The translations under genes and the position numbers were made by a program. This document shows positions 8,523-16,394 of a stretch of 64,000 nucleotides of DNA, in pieces (within the stretch, counting starts at the first letter, position 1; every line of letters starts with the position of its first letter). Origin of the DNA: CAWBLP01 sp963789495. GTDB lineage: Bacteria; Pseudomonadota; Alphaproteobacteria; Acetobacterales; Acetobacteraceae. The notes below the pieces were generated by a model that ran no database searches, was not told the DNA's origin, and saw nothing but the letters and a program-made list of their open reading frames with translations. The DNA lies in assembly GCA_963789495.1 (NCBI GenBank), contig CAWBLP010000022.1:167866-231865 (forward strand), written 5' to 3'.

Positions 8523-8904
8523 CCGCTTTCTCCCCGGCCGCAAACAGGACCTCGGATTGCCGGCGATCCGGAGGCACAGCGCTGCGAAGGCCCCTGCCGT
8601 TCATCAAGTGTTAATGATCGATGCACCACTCTGGTGCTACACTGTTTTAAGCAAGCGGGACTGTGCAATACGCCTGACTCAAAGCTTTTCAAGCTACCGC
8701 GAAAATGTGCCGCACAGAGCGGCTGGTGACCTCACCTCAAACTCCCGCCCATGACGAAGGATTGCCTTGCCGACATCAGGCGGCACGGTGAGATGTGTAT
8801 CGGAGGCCGGACGCGGCGTCGCCAACGACCAATGCGCAGAGACCGGCTGGTGATGGCTGTGATCTGACTTTCGGCGTCGAGGCGATCGGGGACCCGTGCC
8901 GCTC
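8523..8904. other. Intergenic stretch upstream of glgA
   Basis: About 380 bp without a supported gene. It is more AT-rich than its surroundings between 8600 and 8700. A small inverted repeat CACCA-CTC-TGGTG lies at 8624-8636 in that AT-rich part and might be an operator for the glgA promoter, but no clear -35/-10 pair could be assigned. Short open frames here have no recognisable product. Confidence 0.4.
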
Positions 8905-10413
8905 ATGAACATCCTCTTCGTCACCAGTGAGCTCGCCGGCCTGGTCAAGGCCGGAGGGCTTGGCGACGTGTCCGCCAGCCTGCCCCTCGCCCTGGGCCGA
9001 CGCGGCCTCGATGTCCGCGTCCTGATCCCCGCTTATGCCGAGATCGTCGCCCGGCTGCCGGAGATCCGCTGGATCGGCCGGCTGCCGGGACATGCCGCCA
9101 TCCCGGGCTGCCGGATCGGCGAAGTGCAACTGCCCGACGGGCTGGTCCTGTATCTGGTCGGCGCCGCCTCGCTGTATGACCGCCGCGGCACGCCATATTG
9201 CCAGCCGGACGGCAGCGACTGGCCGGACAACCACCTGCGCTTCGCCCGTCTGTCGCTCGCCGCCGCCGAGATCGCGCGCGGTGCCGGACGCCTCGGCTGG
9301 GTGCCCGACCTGCTGCACCTGAACGACTGGCCAGGCGGCCTGGCGCCAGCCTACCTGAATTGGCAGCAGACCCGGATCCCGACTGTCCTGACCATCCACA
9401 ACATCGCTTATCAGGGCATCTTCCCGGCCCGGCTGCGCCAGGACCTGGGAATTCCCGATGCTGCCTTCGACATGAACGGCGTGGAATTCCACGGCTCGGT
9501 CTCGTTCCTGAAAGCCGGCCTGTTCTATGCCAGCCATGTCACCACGGTCAGCCCGACCTATGCCCGCGAGATCACCACCGAGCGGCTCGGGGCGGGCCTG
9601 CACGGGCTGATGCAGGGTCGCGAACGGGCCGGCGAACTGTCCGGCATCGTCAATGGACTGGACGAGAGCTGGGATCCCTGCACCGACCCGCATCTGACGC
9701 ATCATTTCGATCCGGCAAACCTGGAGGGCAAGCAGGCCAGCGCGCAACTGGTTCGGACCAGCCTGTGCCTGCGGCCTTCCAACGGACCCTTGTTCGGTAT
9801 CGTGTCCCGCCTGGTGCACCAGAAAGGGCTCGACCTGGTGGCGGAAGCCGCCAACGACATCGTCGAGCAGGGTGGCCAGATCGCCATCCTCGGCCTCGGC
9901 GATCCCGAGATCGAGCACATGCTGAGCCGGACCTCGCGCCGCCATCGCGACGATATCGGCGTGTTGATCGGCTTCAACGAACCGATGGCGCGGCGGATCG
10001 TCGCTGGCAGCGACTTCACGCTGATGCCGTCGCGGTTCGAACCCTGCGGCCTGACCCAGATGCAGGCGCAACGCTATGGCGCGCTGCCGATCGCCCATGC
10101 GACCGGCGGGCTGGCGGATACCATCGAAGATGGCGAAACCGGGTTCCTGTTCTCCGATCTGAGCTCGGACGGTCTGCTGGAAGCCTGCCGTCGCGCCTTC
10201 GACACCTACACCGATGACGCGAAGCTGGATGAGATGCGCCAGGCGGCCATGGCCCGCAGCTTCGGCTGGACCGGTGCCGCGGCGGAATATGCCGCGCTGT
10301 ACAGCCGGCTCTGCGGCCAGGTGGTACCGCTGGGCCCGGGTCGCCCGGTATCGCCGTCGCGTGGCTCGTCGGATCGGCCGCCGGTCGCGCCCGGACTCGA
10401 AGCCGCGGCGTAG
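8905..10413 (+). CDS. glgA: Glycogen synthase (ADP-glucose, GT5)
   Basis: The product, 502 residues from ATG 8905, transfers glucose from ADP-glucose to the growing alpha-1,4-glucan. The GT5 signature KAGGLGDV is at residues 15-22 and binds the nucleotide sugar. LLHLNDWPGGLAPAYL, TIHNIAYQGIFPA, the second-domain start GIVSRLVHQKGLDLV and the C-terminal RFEPCGLTQMQAQRYG are characteristic. An in-frame GTG at 8896 would add three residues; GGGGA at about 8888 fits ATG 8905 better. A roughly 30-residue low-complexity tail follows the usual end. No glgB, glgC or glgP is adjacent; glgX is 2.9 kb downstream. Confidence 0.95.
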   Translation: MNILFVTSELAGLVKAGGLGDVSASLPLALGRRGLDVRVLIPAYAEIVARLPEIRWIGRLPGHAAIPGCRIGEVQLPDGLVLYLVGAASLYDRRGTPYCQPDGSDWPDNHLRFARLSLAAAEIARGAGRLGWVPDLLHLNDWPGGLAPAYLNWQQTRIPTVLTIHNIAYQGIFPARLRQDLGIPDAAFDMNGVEFHGSVSFLKAGLFYASHVTTVSPTYAREITTERLGAGLHGLMQGRERAGELSGIVNGLDESWDPCTDPHLTHHFDPANLEGKQASAQLVRTSLCLRPSNGPLFGIVSRLVHQKGLDLVAEAANDIVEQGGQIAILGLGDPEIEHMLSRTSRRHRDDIGVLIGFNEPMARRIVAGSDFTLMPSRFEPCGLTQMQAQRYGALPIAHATGGLADTIEDGETGFLFSDLSSDGLLEACRRAFDTYTDDAKLDEMRQAAMARSFGWTGAAAEYAALYSRLCGQVVPLGPGRPVSPSRGSSDRPPVAPGLEAAA

Positions 10414-10510
10414 CGTGGCAAGAGCGCGTCCGGTCCCACGAGGCGGCACCGAATACTGCGGGCGCTGACCTGACCGGCACGTTCGCCGGATCGGGTGTGG
10501 CCTGCCCGGC

Positions 10511-11272
10511 TCAGATGGCGCCGCCGCTCCAGACCACCCGGCCGATCACGGTCAGCCCGTTGGCCGCGTCGGCGGAGACCACGTCCTCCCCATAGGCGGG
10601 GTTGTCACTGATCAGCACAACGGTGCCATCGAGTTTGCGCTGTATCCGCTTCACCAGCCGCTCCCCCCGCACCTCCAACACGAAGATGCCGAAATGGCCG
10701 AGGTTGCGTTCGCTGGTGTCCACCAGCAGCAGATCGCCGTCATCCAGGGTCGGCTGCATGGAATCGCCCACCGCGATCTCCAGCACAAGCTCCCCCGGAT
10801 CGATGTGGAACGAAGCGCGGATCCAGTCGTGGCGGAACGCGACATATTCTGCGGTGGTGCGGTCCGGCGGCGCCGGAGTGGCGCTGCCCGCCGCCGCTGC
10901 CTCCGGCCGCTTCGGCAACAGCAGGAACTGCTCCAGCTCGACCGACCGGACCTCCCGCGCTGTGCGGCCGCTACGTTGGCCGGGCGGCGCCGCCGCGAGA
11001 TCGGGCGGGGTTCCCTCCCCCTTGGCCAGCCAGCCAACCGGGACTCCCGCCGCGTCAGACAGCGCCACCAGGCGTTCCCGACTGGGCTCCGCCTCCCCCT
11101 TCAGCCATTTGCGGAACGCCGATGGCGATACTCCGACGGCGCGCGCCAATCGGTCGGCACTCGGCCATTGGCGGAGAATTTTCTGCAGACGTGCAACGAA
11201 AGCCGCACGATCAGCACCTTCACCGCCAGTGGCGTCCGCTCCTTTGCGATCGGTCTCCCGCATACGTGACAT
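10511..11272 (-). CDS. HTH repressor with S24 LexA-like peptidase domain
   Basis: The 253-residue protein joins an N-terminal DNA-binding domain (helix-turn-helix at about 38-65, RLARAVGVSPSAFRKWLKGE) to a C-terminal S24 domain. Ser171 in VGDSMQPTLDDGDLLLVD and Lys208 in ERLVKRI form the serine-lysine dyad used by LexA and phage CI/C2 repressors for self-cleavage. The linker (about 90-135) lacks an obvious Ala-Gly cleavage site. It is divergent from a Ner-like gene, the arrangement of phage immunity regions. It is not LexA itself, because the N-terminal domain is of the XRE/Mu-c kind. Confidence 0.85.
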   Translation of the reverse strand: MSRMRETDRKGADATGGEGADRAAFVARLQKILRQWPSADRLARAVGVSPSAFRKWLKGEAEPSRERLVALSDAAGVPVGWLAKGEGTPPDLAAAPPGQRSGRTAREVRSVELEQFLLLPKRPEAAAAGSATPAPPDRTTAEYVAFRHDWIRASFHIDPGELVLEIAVGDSMQPTLDDGDLLLVDTSERNLGHFGIFVLEVRGERLVKRIQRKLDGTVVLISDNPAYGEDVVSADAANGLTVIGRVVWSGGAI

Positions 11273-11390
11273 TCGTCCTCATTTCACCCAACTTGTCGAC
11301 ACTTTTCAGCCTGGATGACTCCGTTTTTCGGAGGTTATGGTTTTCCAGAACTGCTAACTGATTCGGGAATGATTCTCTGAGGAGAATTTC
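11273..11390. promoter_or_regulatory. Divergent control region with two inverted repeats
   Basis: This AT-richer 118-bp gap separates the S24 repressor from the Ner-like gene. It contains CTCCG-TTTTT-CGGAG at 11319-11333 and ATTCTC-TGAG-GAGAAT at 11372-11387. The second overlaps the GAGGAG ribosome site of the Ner-like gene. Both are candidate operators; the second could also hide the ribosome site in a hairpin. Regulation itself is inferred. Confidence 0.5.
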
Positions 11391-11666
11391 TTGCCAGCAA
11401 TGAACGATCTCGAGAGCAAGCCCCATGAAGGGGCGCTCGATTGGCATCCTGCCGACGTGCTCGCCGCGTTGAAAAAGCGCGGCAAGACGCTGGCCGGCCT
11501 GTCCATCGCCCATGGCTATCATCCGACCGCCGCCGGCAAGGCCCTGAAGCGGCCCTGGCCCGCGCTCGAGCATATCATCAGCGAGGCGCTCGGCACCACG
11601 CCGGCGCTGATCTGGCCAAGCCGCTATGATCGAGACGGCCAACCGCGAGCTGCGCGGCAACGCTAG
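11391..11666 (+). CDS. Ner/Nlp-family winged-helix regulator
   Basis: The 91-residue protein matches the Mu Ner/SfsB (Nlp) family of small DNA-binding proteins: DWHPADVLAALKKRGKTLAG, LSIAHGYHPTAAGKALKRPW, and EHIISEALGTTPALIWPSRY near the end, where the IWPSRY motif is diagnostic. In phage Mu, Ner represses early transcription from a region divergent from the c repressor, the same layout as here. GAGGAG (11379-11384) lies 6 nt before TTG 11391 but 15 nt before ATG 11400, so TTG is the better start. No other phage gene is near. Confidence 0.85.
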   Translation: MPAMNDLESKPHEGALDWHPADVLAALKKRGKTLAGLSIAHGYHPTAAGKALKRPWPALEHIISEALGTTPALIWPSRYDRDGQPRAARQR

Positions 11667-11819
11667 CCTCCCCGGCACCGAGACGGGTTTGGCCTCGGTC
11701 GGCGGCGGTCCCTGCGCTGACTGCTGCCTCATCCGGTCCTCCTTGCCCACCCCGGCTGCGAGCGGCTGTGTGTCAGCGCTGAACCCAGGCAGACGGCTTC
11801 AGGTTGCAGGAAAAAACGC

Positions 11820-11843
11820 GGCCGGTGCTTGACGTCACCGGCC
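11820..11843 (-). terminator. Inverted repeat, possible leftward terminator
   Basis: GGCCGGTG (11820-11827) and CACCGGCC (11836-11843) form an 8-bp stem. Read leftward it is followed by CGCGTTTTTT, which resembles an intrinsic terminator. No leftward gene ends here, so it would only stop antisense transcription entering from the SMP-30 gene. It could equally be an operator upstream of that gene. Confidence 0.3.
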
Positions 11844-11901
11844 GGCCGGCCACGATACCCCGGACGGGTCATCAACAACCCGGAGCAAAGGGGGAACGAC
11901 A

Positions 11902-12813
11902 ATGGCAGACGTGCGGATCATGGCGACCGGCCTGGGATTTCCCGAAGGACCGGTGGCAATGCCGGATGGCTCGGTCATCCTGACCGAAATCCGCAGCCGC
12001 CGGATTTCCCGCGTCGCGCCGGATGGCGCGGTCACGCTGTTCTCCGACACCGGCGGTGGGCCGAACGGATTGGCCATGGGGCCGAACGGCGTGCTGTTCG
12101 GCTGCAACAATGGCGGCAGCAAATATCTACCGACCACGTCGATGGGCCACGCGCCGCTGGACGGCTACGTCGGCGGCTGGATCGAATGGATCGACATGGC
12201 CAACGGCACCCCCCACAAGATGTACACCGAAGTCGACGGGCACCGGTTCTCCGCGCCCAACGACCTGGTATTCGATGAGCATGGCGGGTTCTGGTTCACC
12301 GACCTGGGCAAGCGCTACCCGCGGCATCGCGACCATGGCGGATTGTACTACGCCCTGCCGGACGGATCGAAAGTGGTGACGGCGGCCTACCCGATCCTGA
12401 GCCCCAATGGCTGCGGCCTGTCGCCGGACGGCAAGACCGTCTACGTGGCGGATACCGAAGGTGCGCGTCTCTGGGCGTTCGATATCGAGGCGCCGGGCGT
12501 CGTGAAGAAGCATCACGGCCACGCCGCGCACGGCGGACGACTGGTCGCCGGCCTGCCCGGTTTCGCGCGGTTCGACAGCCTGGCCGTCACCGCCAGCGGT
12601 CGGATCTGCGTCGCGACACTCGGCACCGGTCATATCACGGTGATCGCGCCCACGGGAGAGATCGTCGAGCAGGTGAAGATGCCGGATGTTTACCCGACCA
12701 ATATCTGCTTTGGCGGCCCGGATCTGCGCACCGCCTACATCACCCTGTCCGACAGCGGCCGGTTGGGCGCGATGCAATGGCCGGAGCCGGGTCTGAAGCT
12801 GCACTTCTCCTGA
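11902..12813 (+). CDS. SMP-30/gluconolactonase-family beta-propeller
   Basis: The 303-residue protein belongs to the SMP-30/gluconolactonase/LRE family, calcium-dependent six-bladed propellers that hydrolyse sugar lactones or related esters. Matching elements include GLGFPEGPVAMPDGSVILTE at the start, FSAPNDLVFDEHGGFWFTDL and LSPDGKTVYVADTEGARLWA. Glu15 and the Asn of APNDL are the usual metal ligands. There is no signal peptide, so it is probably cytoplasmic. The substrate cannot be read from the sequence, and neighbours give no pathway. GGGGGAACGAC upstream is an adequate ribosome site. Confidence 0.85.
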   Translation: MADVRIMATGLGFPEGPVAMPDGSVILTEIRSRRISRVAPDGAVTLFSDTGGGPNGLAMGPNGVLFGCNNGGSKYLPTTSMGHAPLDGYVGGWIEWIDMANGTPHKMYTEVDGHRFSAPNDLVFDEHGGFWFTDLGKRYPRHRDHGGLYYALPDGSKVVTAAYPILSPNGCGLSPDGKTVYVADTEGARLWAFDIEAPGVVKKHHGHAAHGGRLVAGLPGFARFDSLAVTASGRICVATLGTGHITVIAPTGEIVEQVKMPDVYPTNICFGGPDLRTAYITLSDSGRLGAMQWPEPGLKLHFS

Positions 12814-12942
12814 ACCAGCCGAACGCCCATTTGCTGAAAGACGAGGGACCGCCCCCGATCATGCCTTCGTTACGGAACCTGGGCTCCGCCCAGCCGTTCC
12901 ACCCCGCCTTCCCCACTGGGGCTTCAGCAGGAGAAAACCGCG

Positions 12943-13173
12943 ATGAGCGACCGATTCGAAGGAACCGCCCGTGAAATGGGCGGCCGCGTGCAGGAAACGA
13001 TTGGTGACGCGATCGGCGATACCAAAACCCAGGCGGACGGGCTGTACAACCAGGCCGCCGGCCAGGCACAACAAGCCGTCGGGCAGATGAGCGACGTCAT
13101 TCGCGCCCAGCCGATGATGGCGGCCGTGGTCGCGCTGGGGATCGGCTATATTATCGGTCGGTTAACCGCCTGA
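12943..13173 (+). CDS. CsbD-family stress protein
   Basis: The 76-residue product begins DRFEGTAREMGGRVQETIGD, typical of CsbD-like proteins, which have helical amphipathic repeats and are induced by general stress. The C-terminus (ASP-free hydrophobic VIRAQPMMAAVVALGIGYII) is a predicted membrane helix, as in the ElaB/YqjD-related fusions that attach to the inner membrane. The start is preceded by GCAGGAGAAAACCGCG. A large bipartite hairpin follows the gene. Confidence 0.8.
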   Translation: MSDRFEGTAREMGGRVQETIGDAIGDTKTQADGLYNQAAGQAQQAVGQMSDVIRAQPMMAAVVALGIGYIIGRLTA

Positions 13174-13194
13174 CCGCCACAAACCTCTGACCTT

Positions 13195-13250
13195 GACACA
13201 GGGAAGCGGCCGGCCGGCTTGTCTGGCCGGCCGTTGTCCTGTGTGTCTTT
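13195..13250 (+). terminator. Bipartite hairpin terminator after csbD-like gene
   Basis: GACACAGG (13195-13202) pairs with CCTGTGTGTC further on, and inside it CGGCCGGCC (13207-13215) pairs with GGCCGGCCG (13225-13233), followed by GTCTTT. The combined structure is strong and lies 22 bp past the stop. Confidence 0.65.
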
Positions 13251-13311
13251 CGGTGCGTCACGGTCACCATTCGGGCGAGCGCCTGCTCAGCCATGACGGG
13301 AGTTTTCTCTA

Positions 13312-15558
13312 ATGCCGCCTGCGATTCTGAAATCCCGCCTGAGCGAAGGCTCCCCCAATCCGCGCGGCGCCACCTGGGATGGGCTGGGCGTCAACTTTTC
13401 CCTGTTCTCCGCCAATGCCACCAAGGTTGAACTGTGCCTGTTCGACGATACCGGTGAGACCGAGCTGGAACGCATCGAGCTGCCGGAATACACCAACGAA
13501 ATCTGGCACGGCTATCTGCCGGAAGCCCGCCCCGGCACGATATACGGCTACCGCGTGCATGGCCCGTATGAGCCGGACAACGGCCACCGCTTCAACCCGA
13601 ACAAGCTGGTGCTGGACCCCTATGCCAAGGCGCATGTCGGCCAGCTGCGGTGGGACCCCGCCTGCTTCGGCTACACCATCGGTGCCGATGGCGATGACCT
13701 GACCTTCGACGAGCGCGACAGCGCGCCGTTTGTACCGAAATGCCGGGTGATCGACCCGGCCTTCACCTGGGGTCGCGAACGCTCGCCACAGGTGCCATGG
13801 GATCGCACCATCCTGTACGAGCTGCATGTGCGCGGCTACACCAAGCTGAATGCCTCGGTGCCGGAGACGCTGCGCGGCACCTTCGCCGGGCTCGGCCGCA
13901 AGGAGGTGGTGGACTACATCTCCTCGCTCGGTGTCACCTCGGTCGAACTGCTGCCGGTGCACGCCTTCGTCAACGACAGCCAGCTGCTGGACAAGAGGCT
14001 AACCAATTACTGGGGCTACAACAGCATCAGCTTCTTCGCACCCGATCCGCGCTATTCGTCGATCCCCGCCTTCGTGTTCTCCGAATTCAAGGAGATGGTC
14101 GCCCGCCTGCACGATGCCGGCATCGAGGTGATCCTGGACGTGGTGTACAACCACACCGCGGAAGGCAACGAGCGCGGGCCCACCCTGTGCTTCAAGGGCA
14201 TCGACAACGCGTCCTACTACCGGCTGCTGCCCGACCAGCCGCGCTACTACATCAATGATACCGGCACCGGAAACACGCTCAACATGAGCCATCCGCGCGT
14301 GTTGCAGATGGTGACGGACTCGCTGCGCTACTGGGTCACCGAGATGCACGTGGATGGATTCCGCTTCGATCTGGGCACCATCCTGGCCCGCGAGCATTAC
14401 GGCTTCGACGAGGGCCATGGCTTCCTGGATTCCTGCCTGCAGGACCCGGTGCTGTCGCAGGTGAAGCTGATTGCGGAGCCGTGGGACATCGGACCCGGCG
14501 GATACCAGGTCGGCGGGTTTCCTCCAGGCTGGGCGGAATGGAACGACAAGTTCCGCGACACCGTGCGCAGCTTCTGGAAAGGCGACGAGGGCAAGCTGGC
14601 CGAGATGGCAACCCGCATGGCTGCCTCCGCCGACTGCTTCAACAAGCGCGGCCGCAAGCCCTGGGCCAGCGTCAACTTCGTCACCGCGCATGATGGTTTC
14701 ACACTGAACGACCTCGTCTCCTACAACGAGAAGCACAACGAGGCGAACGGCGAAGACAATCGCGACGGCCATTCCGACAACATCTCCTGGAACCACGGTG
14801 TCGAAGGACCGACCGACGACCCCGAGATCATCGCGCTGCGCGACCGGCAGAAGCGCAACATGCTGGCGACGCTGCTGCTGGCGCAGGGCACGCCGATGCT
14901 GCTGGCGGGCGATGAGTTCGGCCGCTCCCAGGGCGGCAACAACAACGCCTATTGCCAGGACAACGAGATCAGCTGGGTGGACTGGGCGATCGGCGAGACC
15001 GGCACGGAACTGGCCGAGTTCGTTCGTCGGCTGATCGCGTTGCGCAAATCATTCCCGATCCTGCGCCGGTCTCGCTTCATCACCGGCGAATACAATGCTG
15101 ATCTCGACGTGAAGGATGTCAGTTGGCTGACCCCGGCCGCGACCGACATCGAGGAGTGGGACAATTCCAATGCGCGCTGTTTCGGCATGCTGATCGATGG
15201 CCGCGCGCAGGCGAGCGGCATCAAGCGCCCGGCGATGGATGTCACCGGGCTGCTGATCCTGAACGCCTATCATGACGTGGTGAGTTTCAAGTTGCCCGAG
15301 GTGATGGGCGGCACGACCTGGCGATGCCTGCTGGACACCAACGTCCCGGAACATGACGGTGGCGAGACATTCCAGTCAGGCGAATCGTATGAGGTGACTG
15401 GCCGCTCGGTGCTGTTCTTCGCGTTGCAGCCCGACAGCAAACGCTCCATCGCGTTGCGCCGCGCGCGTGAGGCGTTTCGTCACATGGCGGAACAGCCGAT
15501 CCCCGTCGGCGCCCCCGAGCTGCCACCGGATGTCGGGGAGGAAGCCGCGGAAATTTAG
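13312..15558 (+). CDS. glgX: Glycogen debranching enzyme GlgX
   Basis: The 748-residue GH13_11 isoamylase-type enzyme hydrolyses alpha-1,6 branches of phosphorylase-trimmed glycogen. A CBM48 domain (about 15-110, PRGATWDGLGVNFSLFSANA) precedes the catalytic barrel. Catalytic residues are visible: nucleophile Asp353 in DGFRFDLG, acid/base Glu389 in LIAEPWDIG and Asp461 in TAHDGFTL. LAGDEFGRSQGGNNNAYCQD is also diagnostic. The C-terminal roughly 40 residues are proline/alanine-rich and longer than usual. The stop is 18 bp before a 17-bp tandem repeat. It pairs functionally with glgA upstream. Confidence 0.95.
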   Translation: MPPAILKSRLSEGSPNPRGATWDGLGVNFSLFSANATKVELCLFDDTGETELERIELPEYTNEIWHGYLPEARPGTIYGYRVHGPYEPDNGHRFNPNKLVLDPYAKAHVGQLRWDPACFGYTIGADGDDLTFDERDSAPFVPKCRVIDPAFTWGRERSPQVPWDRTILYELHVRGYTKLNASVPETLRGTFAGLGRKEVVDYISSLGVTSVELLPVHAFVNDSQLLDKRLTNYWGYNSISFFAPDPRYSSIPAFVFSEFKEMVARLHDAGIEVILDVVYNHTAEGNERGPTLCFKGIDNASYYRLLPDQPRYYINDTGTGNTLNMSHPRVLQMVTDSLRYWVTEMHVDGFRFDLGTILAREHYGFDEGHGFLDSCLQDPVLSQVKLIAEPWDIGPGGYQVGGFPPGWAEWNDKFRDTVRSFWKGDEGKLAEMATRMAASADCFNKRGRKPWASVNFVTAHDGFTLNDLVSYNEKHNEANGEDNRDGHSDNISWNHGVEGPTDDPEIIALRDRQKRNMLATLLLAQGTPMLLAGDEFGRSQGGNNNAYCQDNEISWVDWAIGETGTELAEFVRRLIALRKSFPILRRSRFITGEYNADLDVKDVSWLTPAATDIEEWDNSNARCFGMLIDGRAQASGIKRPAMDVTGLLILNAYHDVVSFKLPEVMGGTTWRCLLDTNVPEHDGGETFQSGESYEVTGRSVLFFALQPDSKRSIALRRAREAFRHMAEQPIPVGAPELPPDVGEEAAEI

Positions 15559-15576
15559 TGCGTCGGTCGACACATC

Positions 15577-15661
15577 GTCGTGTCTGGTACCCCGTCGTGC
15601 CGAACACTTCGTCGTGCCGAACACTTCGTCGTGCCGAACACCTTGTGGGTGCCGGACATCT
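15577..15661. repeat. 17-bp tandem repeat, 5 units
   Basis: Units start at 15577, 15594, 15611, 15628 and 15645. The three central ones are (nearly) identical, GTCGTGCCGAACACTTC, and the outer two are degenerate. The array sits just downstream of the glgX stop. The CCGAACA core is shared with the 16-bp array at 148-227. Confidence 0.9.
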
Positions 15662-15792
15662 TGTCGAGTAGGCGAAGGCCCGGCATCCAGGACTTTGCTG
15701 CACACCGCGGCGAAGTCGCGGATGGCCGGCCTTCACCGATCATGGCCCGGCGGAACGGCTGATCCTCGCTTCGGTCTTGCCCGCGATCGGCC

Positions 15793-16158
15793 TCACCGCA
15801 TCGGCGCAACATCGTACAGCATATCCACCACGCACAGTTTCATGTCCGAGCGGCTACGCGCAAACACATAGGCGCGCGGCAATTCCAGATGCTGCAGCCC
15901 CATCGATTTGCAGCGCACGCCGGTGTGGTCGGTAAACACCAAATTCCGCCCGGGCATGCAGCCCTCGAAGCCGTTATGCTGCTTGTCCTGATCGATATAG
16001 CCCTGGATCGTCGGGCCCGCGACCACCTGGTAGCCGATCAGCTCGGACAGGTCGCAGCCAGCCGCCCAGACGGGCGTAGGGTTGGCAGGCAGGAGCGACA
16101 GCGCGAGGAAGACGCCGACTCGCTTCCTCCGCATCCGGCAGGACGACGCAGGTCTCAT
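15793..16158 (-). CDS. Secreted small protein of unknown function
   Basis: From ATG 16158, preceded by AGGA at good spacing, the product has 121 residues. A Sec signal peptide (MRPASSCRMRRKRVGVFLAL onward, cleavage probably after PVWA-AG) precedes a mature domain of about 80 residues with four cysteines (CDL, GCMPG, VRCKS, KLCVV), enough for two disulfides. Segments GYQVVAGPTIQGYIDQDKQ and LVFTDHTGVRCKS look conserved, but I recognise no named family. It is divergent from the acyl-CoA-dehydrogenase-like gene. Confidence 0.6.
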   Translation of the reverse strand: MRPASSCRMRRKRVGVFLALSLLPANPTPVWAAGCDLSELIGYQVVAGPTIQGYIDQDKQHNGFEGCMPGRNLVFTDHTGVRCKSMGLQHLELPRAYVFARSRSDMKLCVVDMLYDVAPMR

Positions 16159-16254
16159 CGCGATCCTCGCAGACAACATTCAGCCGAGACCGCCGCGAGA
16201 CGGTTGTTCGGAATTTCGCACATCGATCCCGGCCTGGCGACGCCTTCCGGCAGG

Positions 16255-16281
16255 TACCGCGCTTGGCTGCGCCGCGCGGTA
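16255..16281. promoter_or_regulatory. Inverted repeat in a divergent intergenic region
   Basis: TACCGCGC (16255-16262) and GCGCGGTA (16274-16281) form a perfect 8-bp inverted repeat with an 11-nt spacer, between the secreted-protein gene and the flavoenzyme gene. It may be a regulator site or an RNA hairpin in the 5' leader of the latter. No function is demonstrated by the sequence. Confidence 0.3.
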
Positions 16282-16394
16282 TGGCCGAGCACAGACCGGC
16301 ACCTGCCTCGGCACCGTACAACGACCCCAACCGGCGATTGACAGGCCTCCGTGCAGCGTCGGTAATCGCGCCTCGAACGTCCAGAGGCGCCCGC

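Noticed and set aside
8482..8754. Possible gene of about 90 codons after the glycine-zipper gene
   Set aside because: Overlaps a hairpin, no ribosome site, no recognisable content.
10511..11272. LexA itself
   Set aside because: The N-terminal domain is XRE/Mu-c-like rather than the LexA winged helix, and no SOS-type site lies in its promoter.
11829..12278. Rightward 149-codon frame overlapping the SMP-30 gene
   Set aside because: Arg/His-rich off-frame reading of the real gene.
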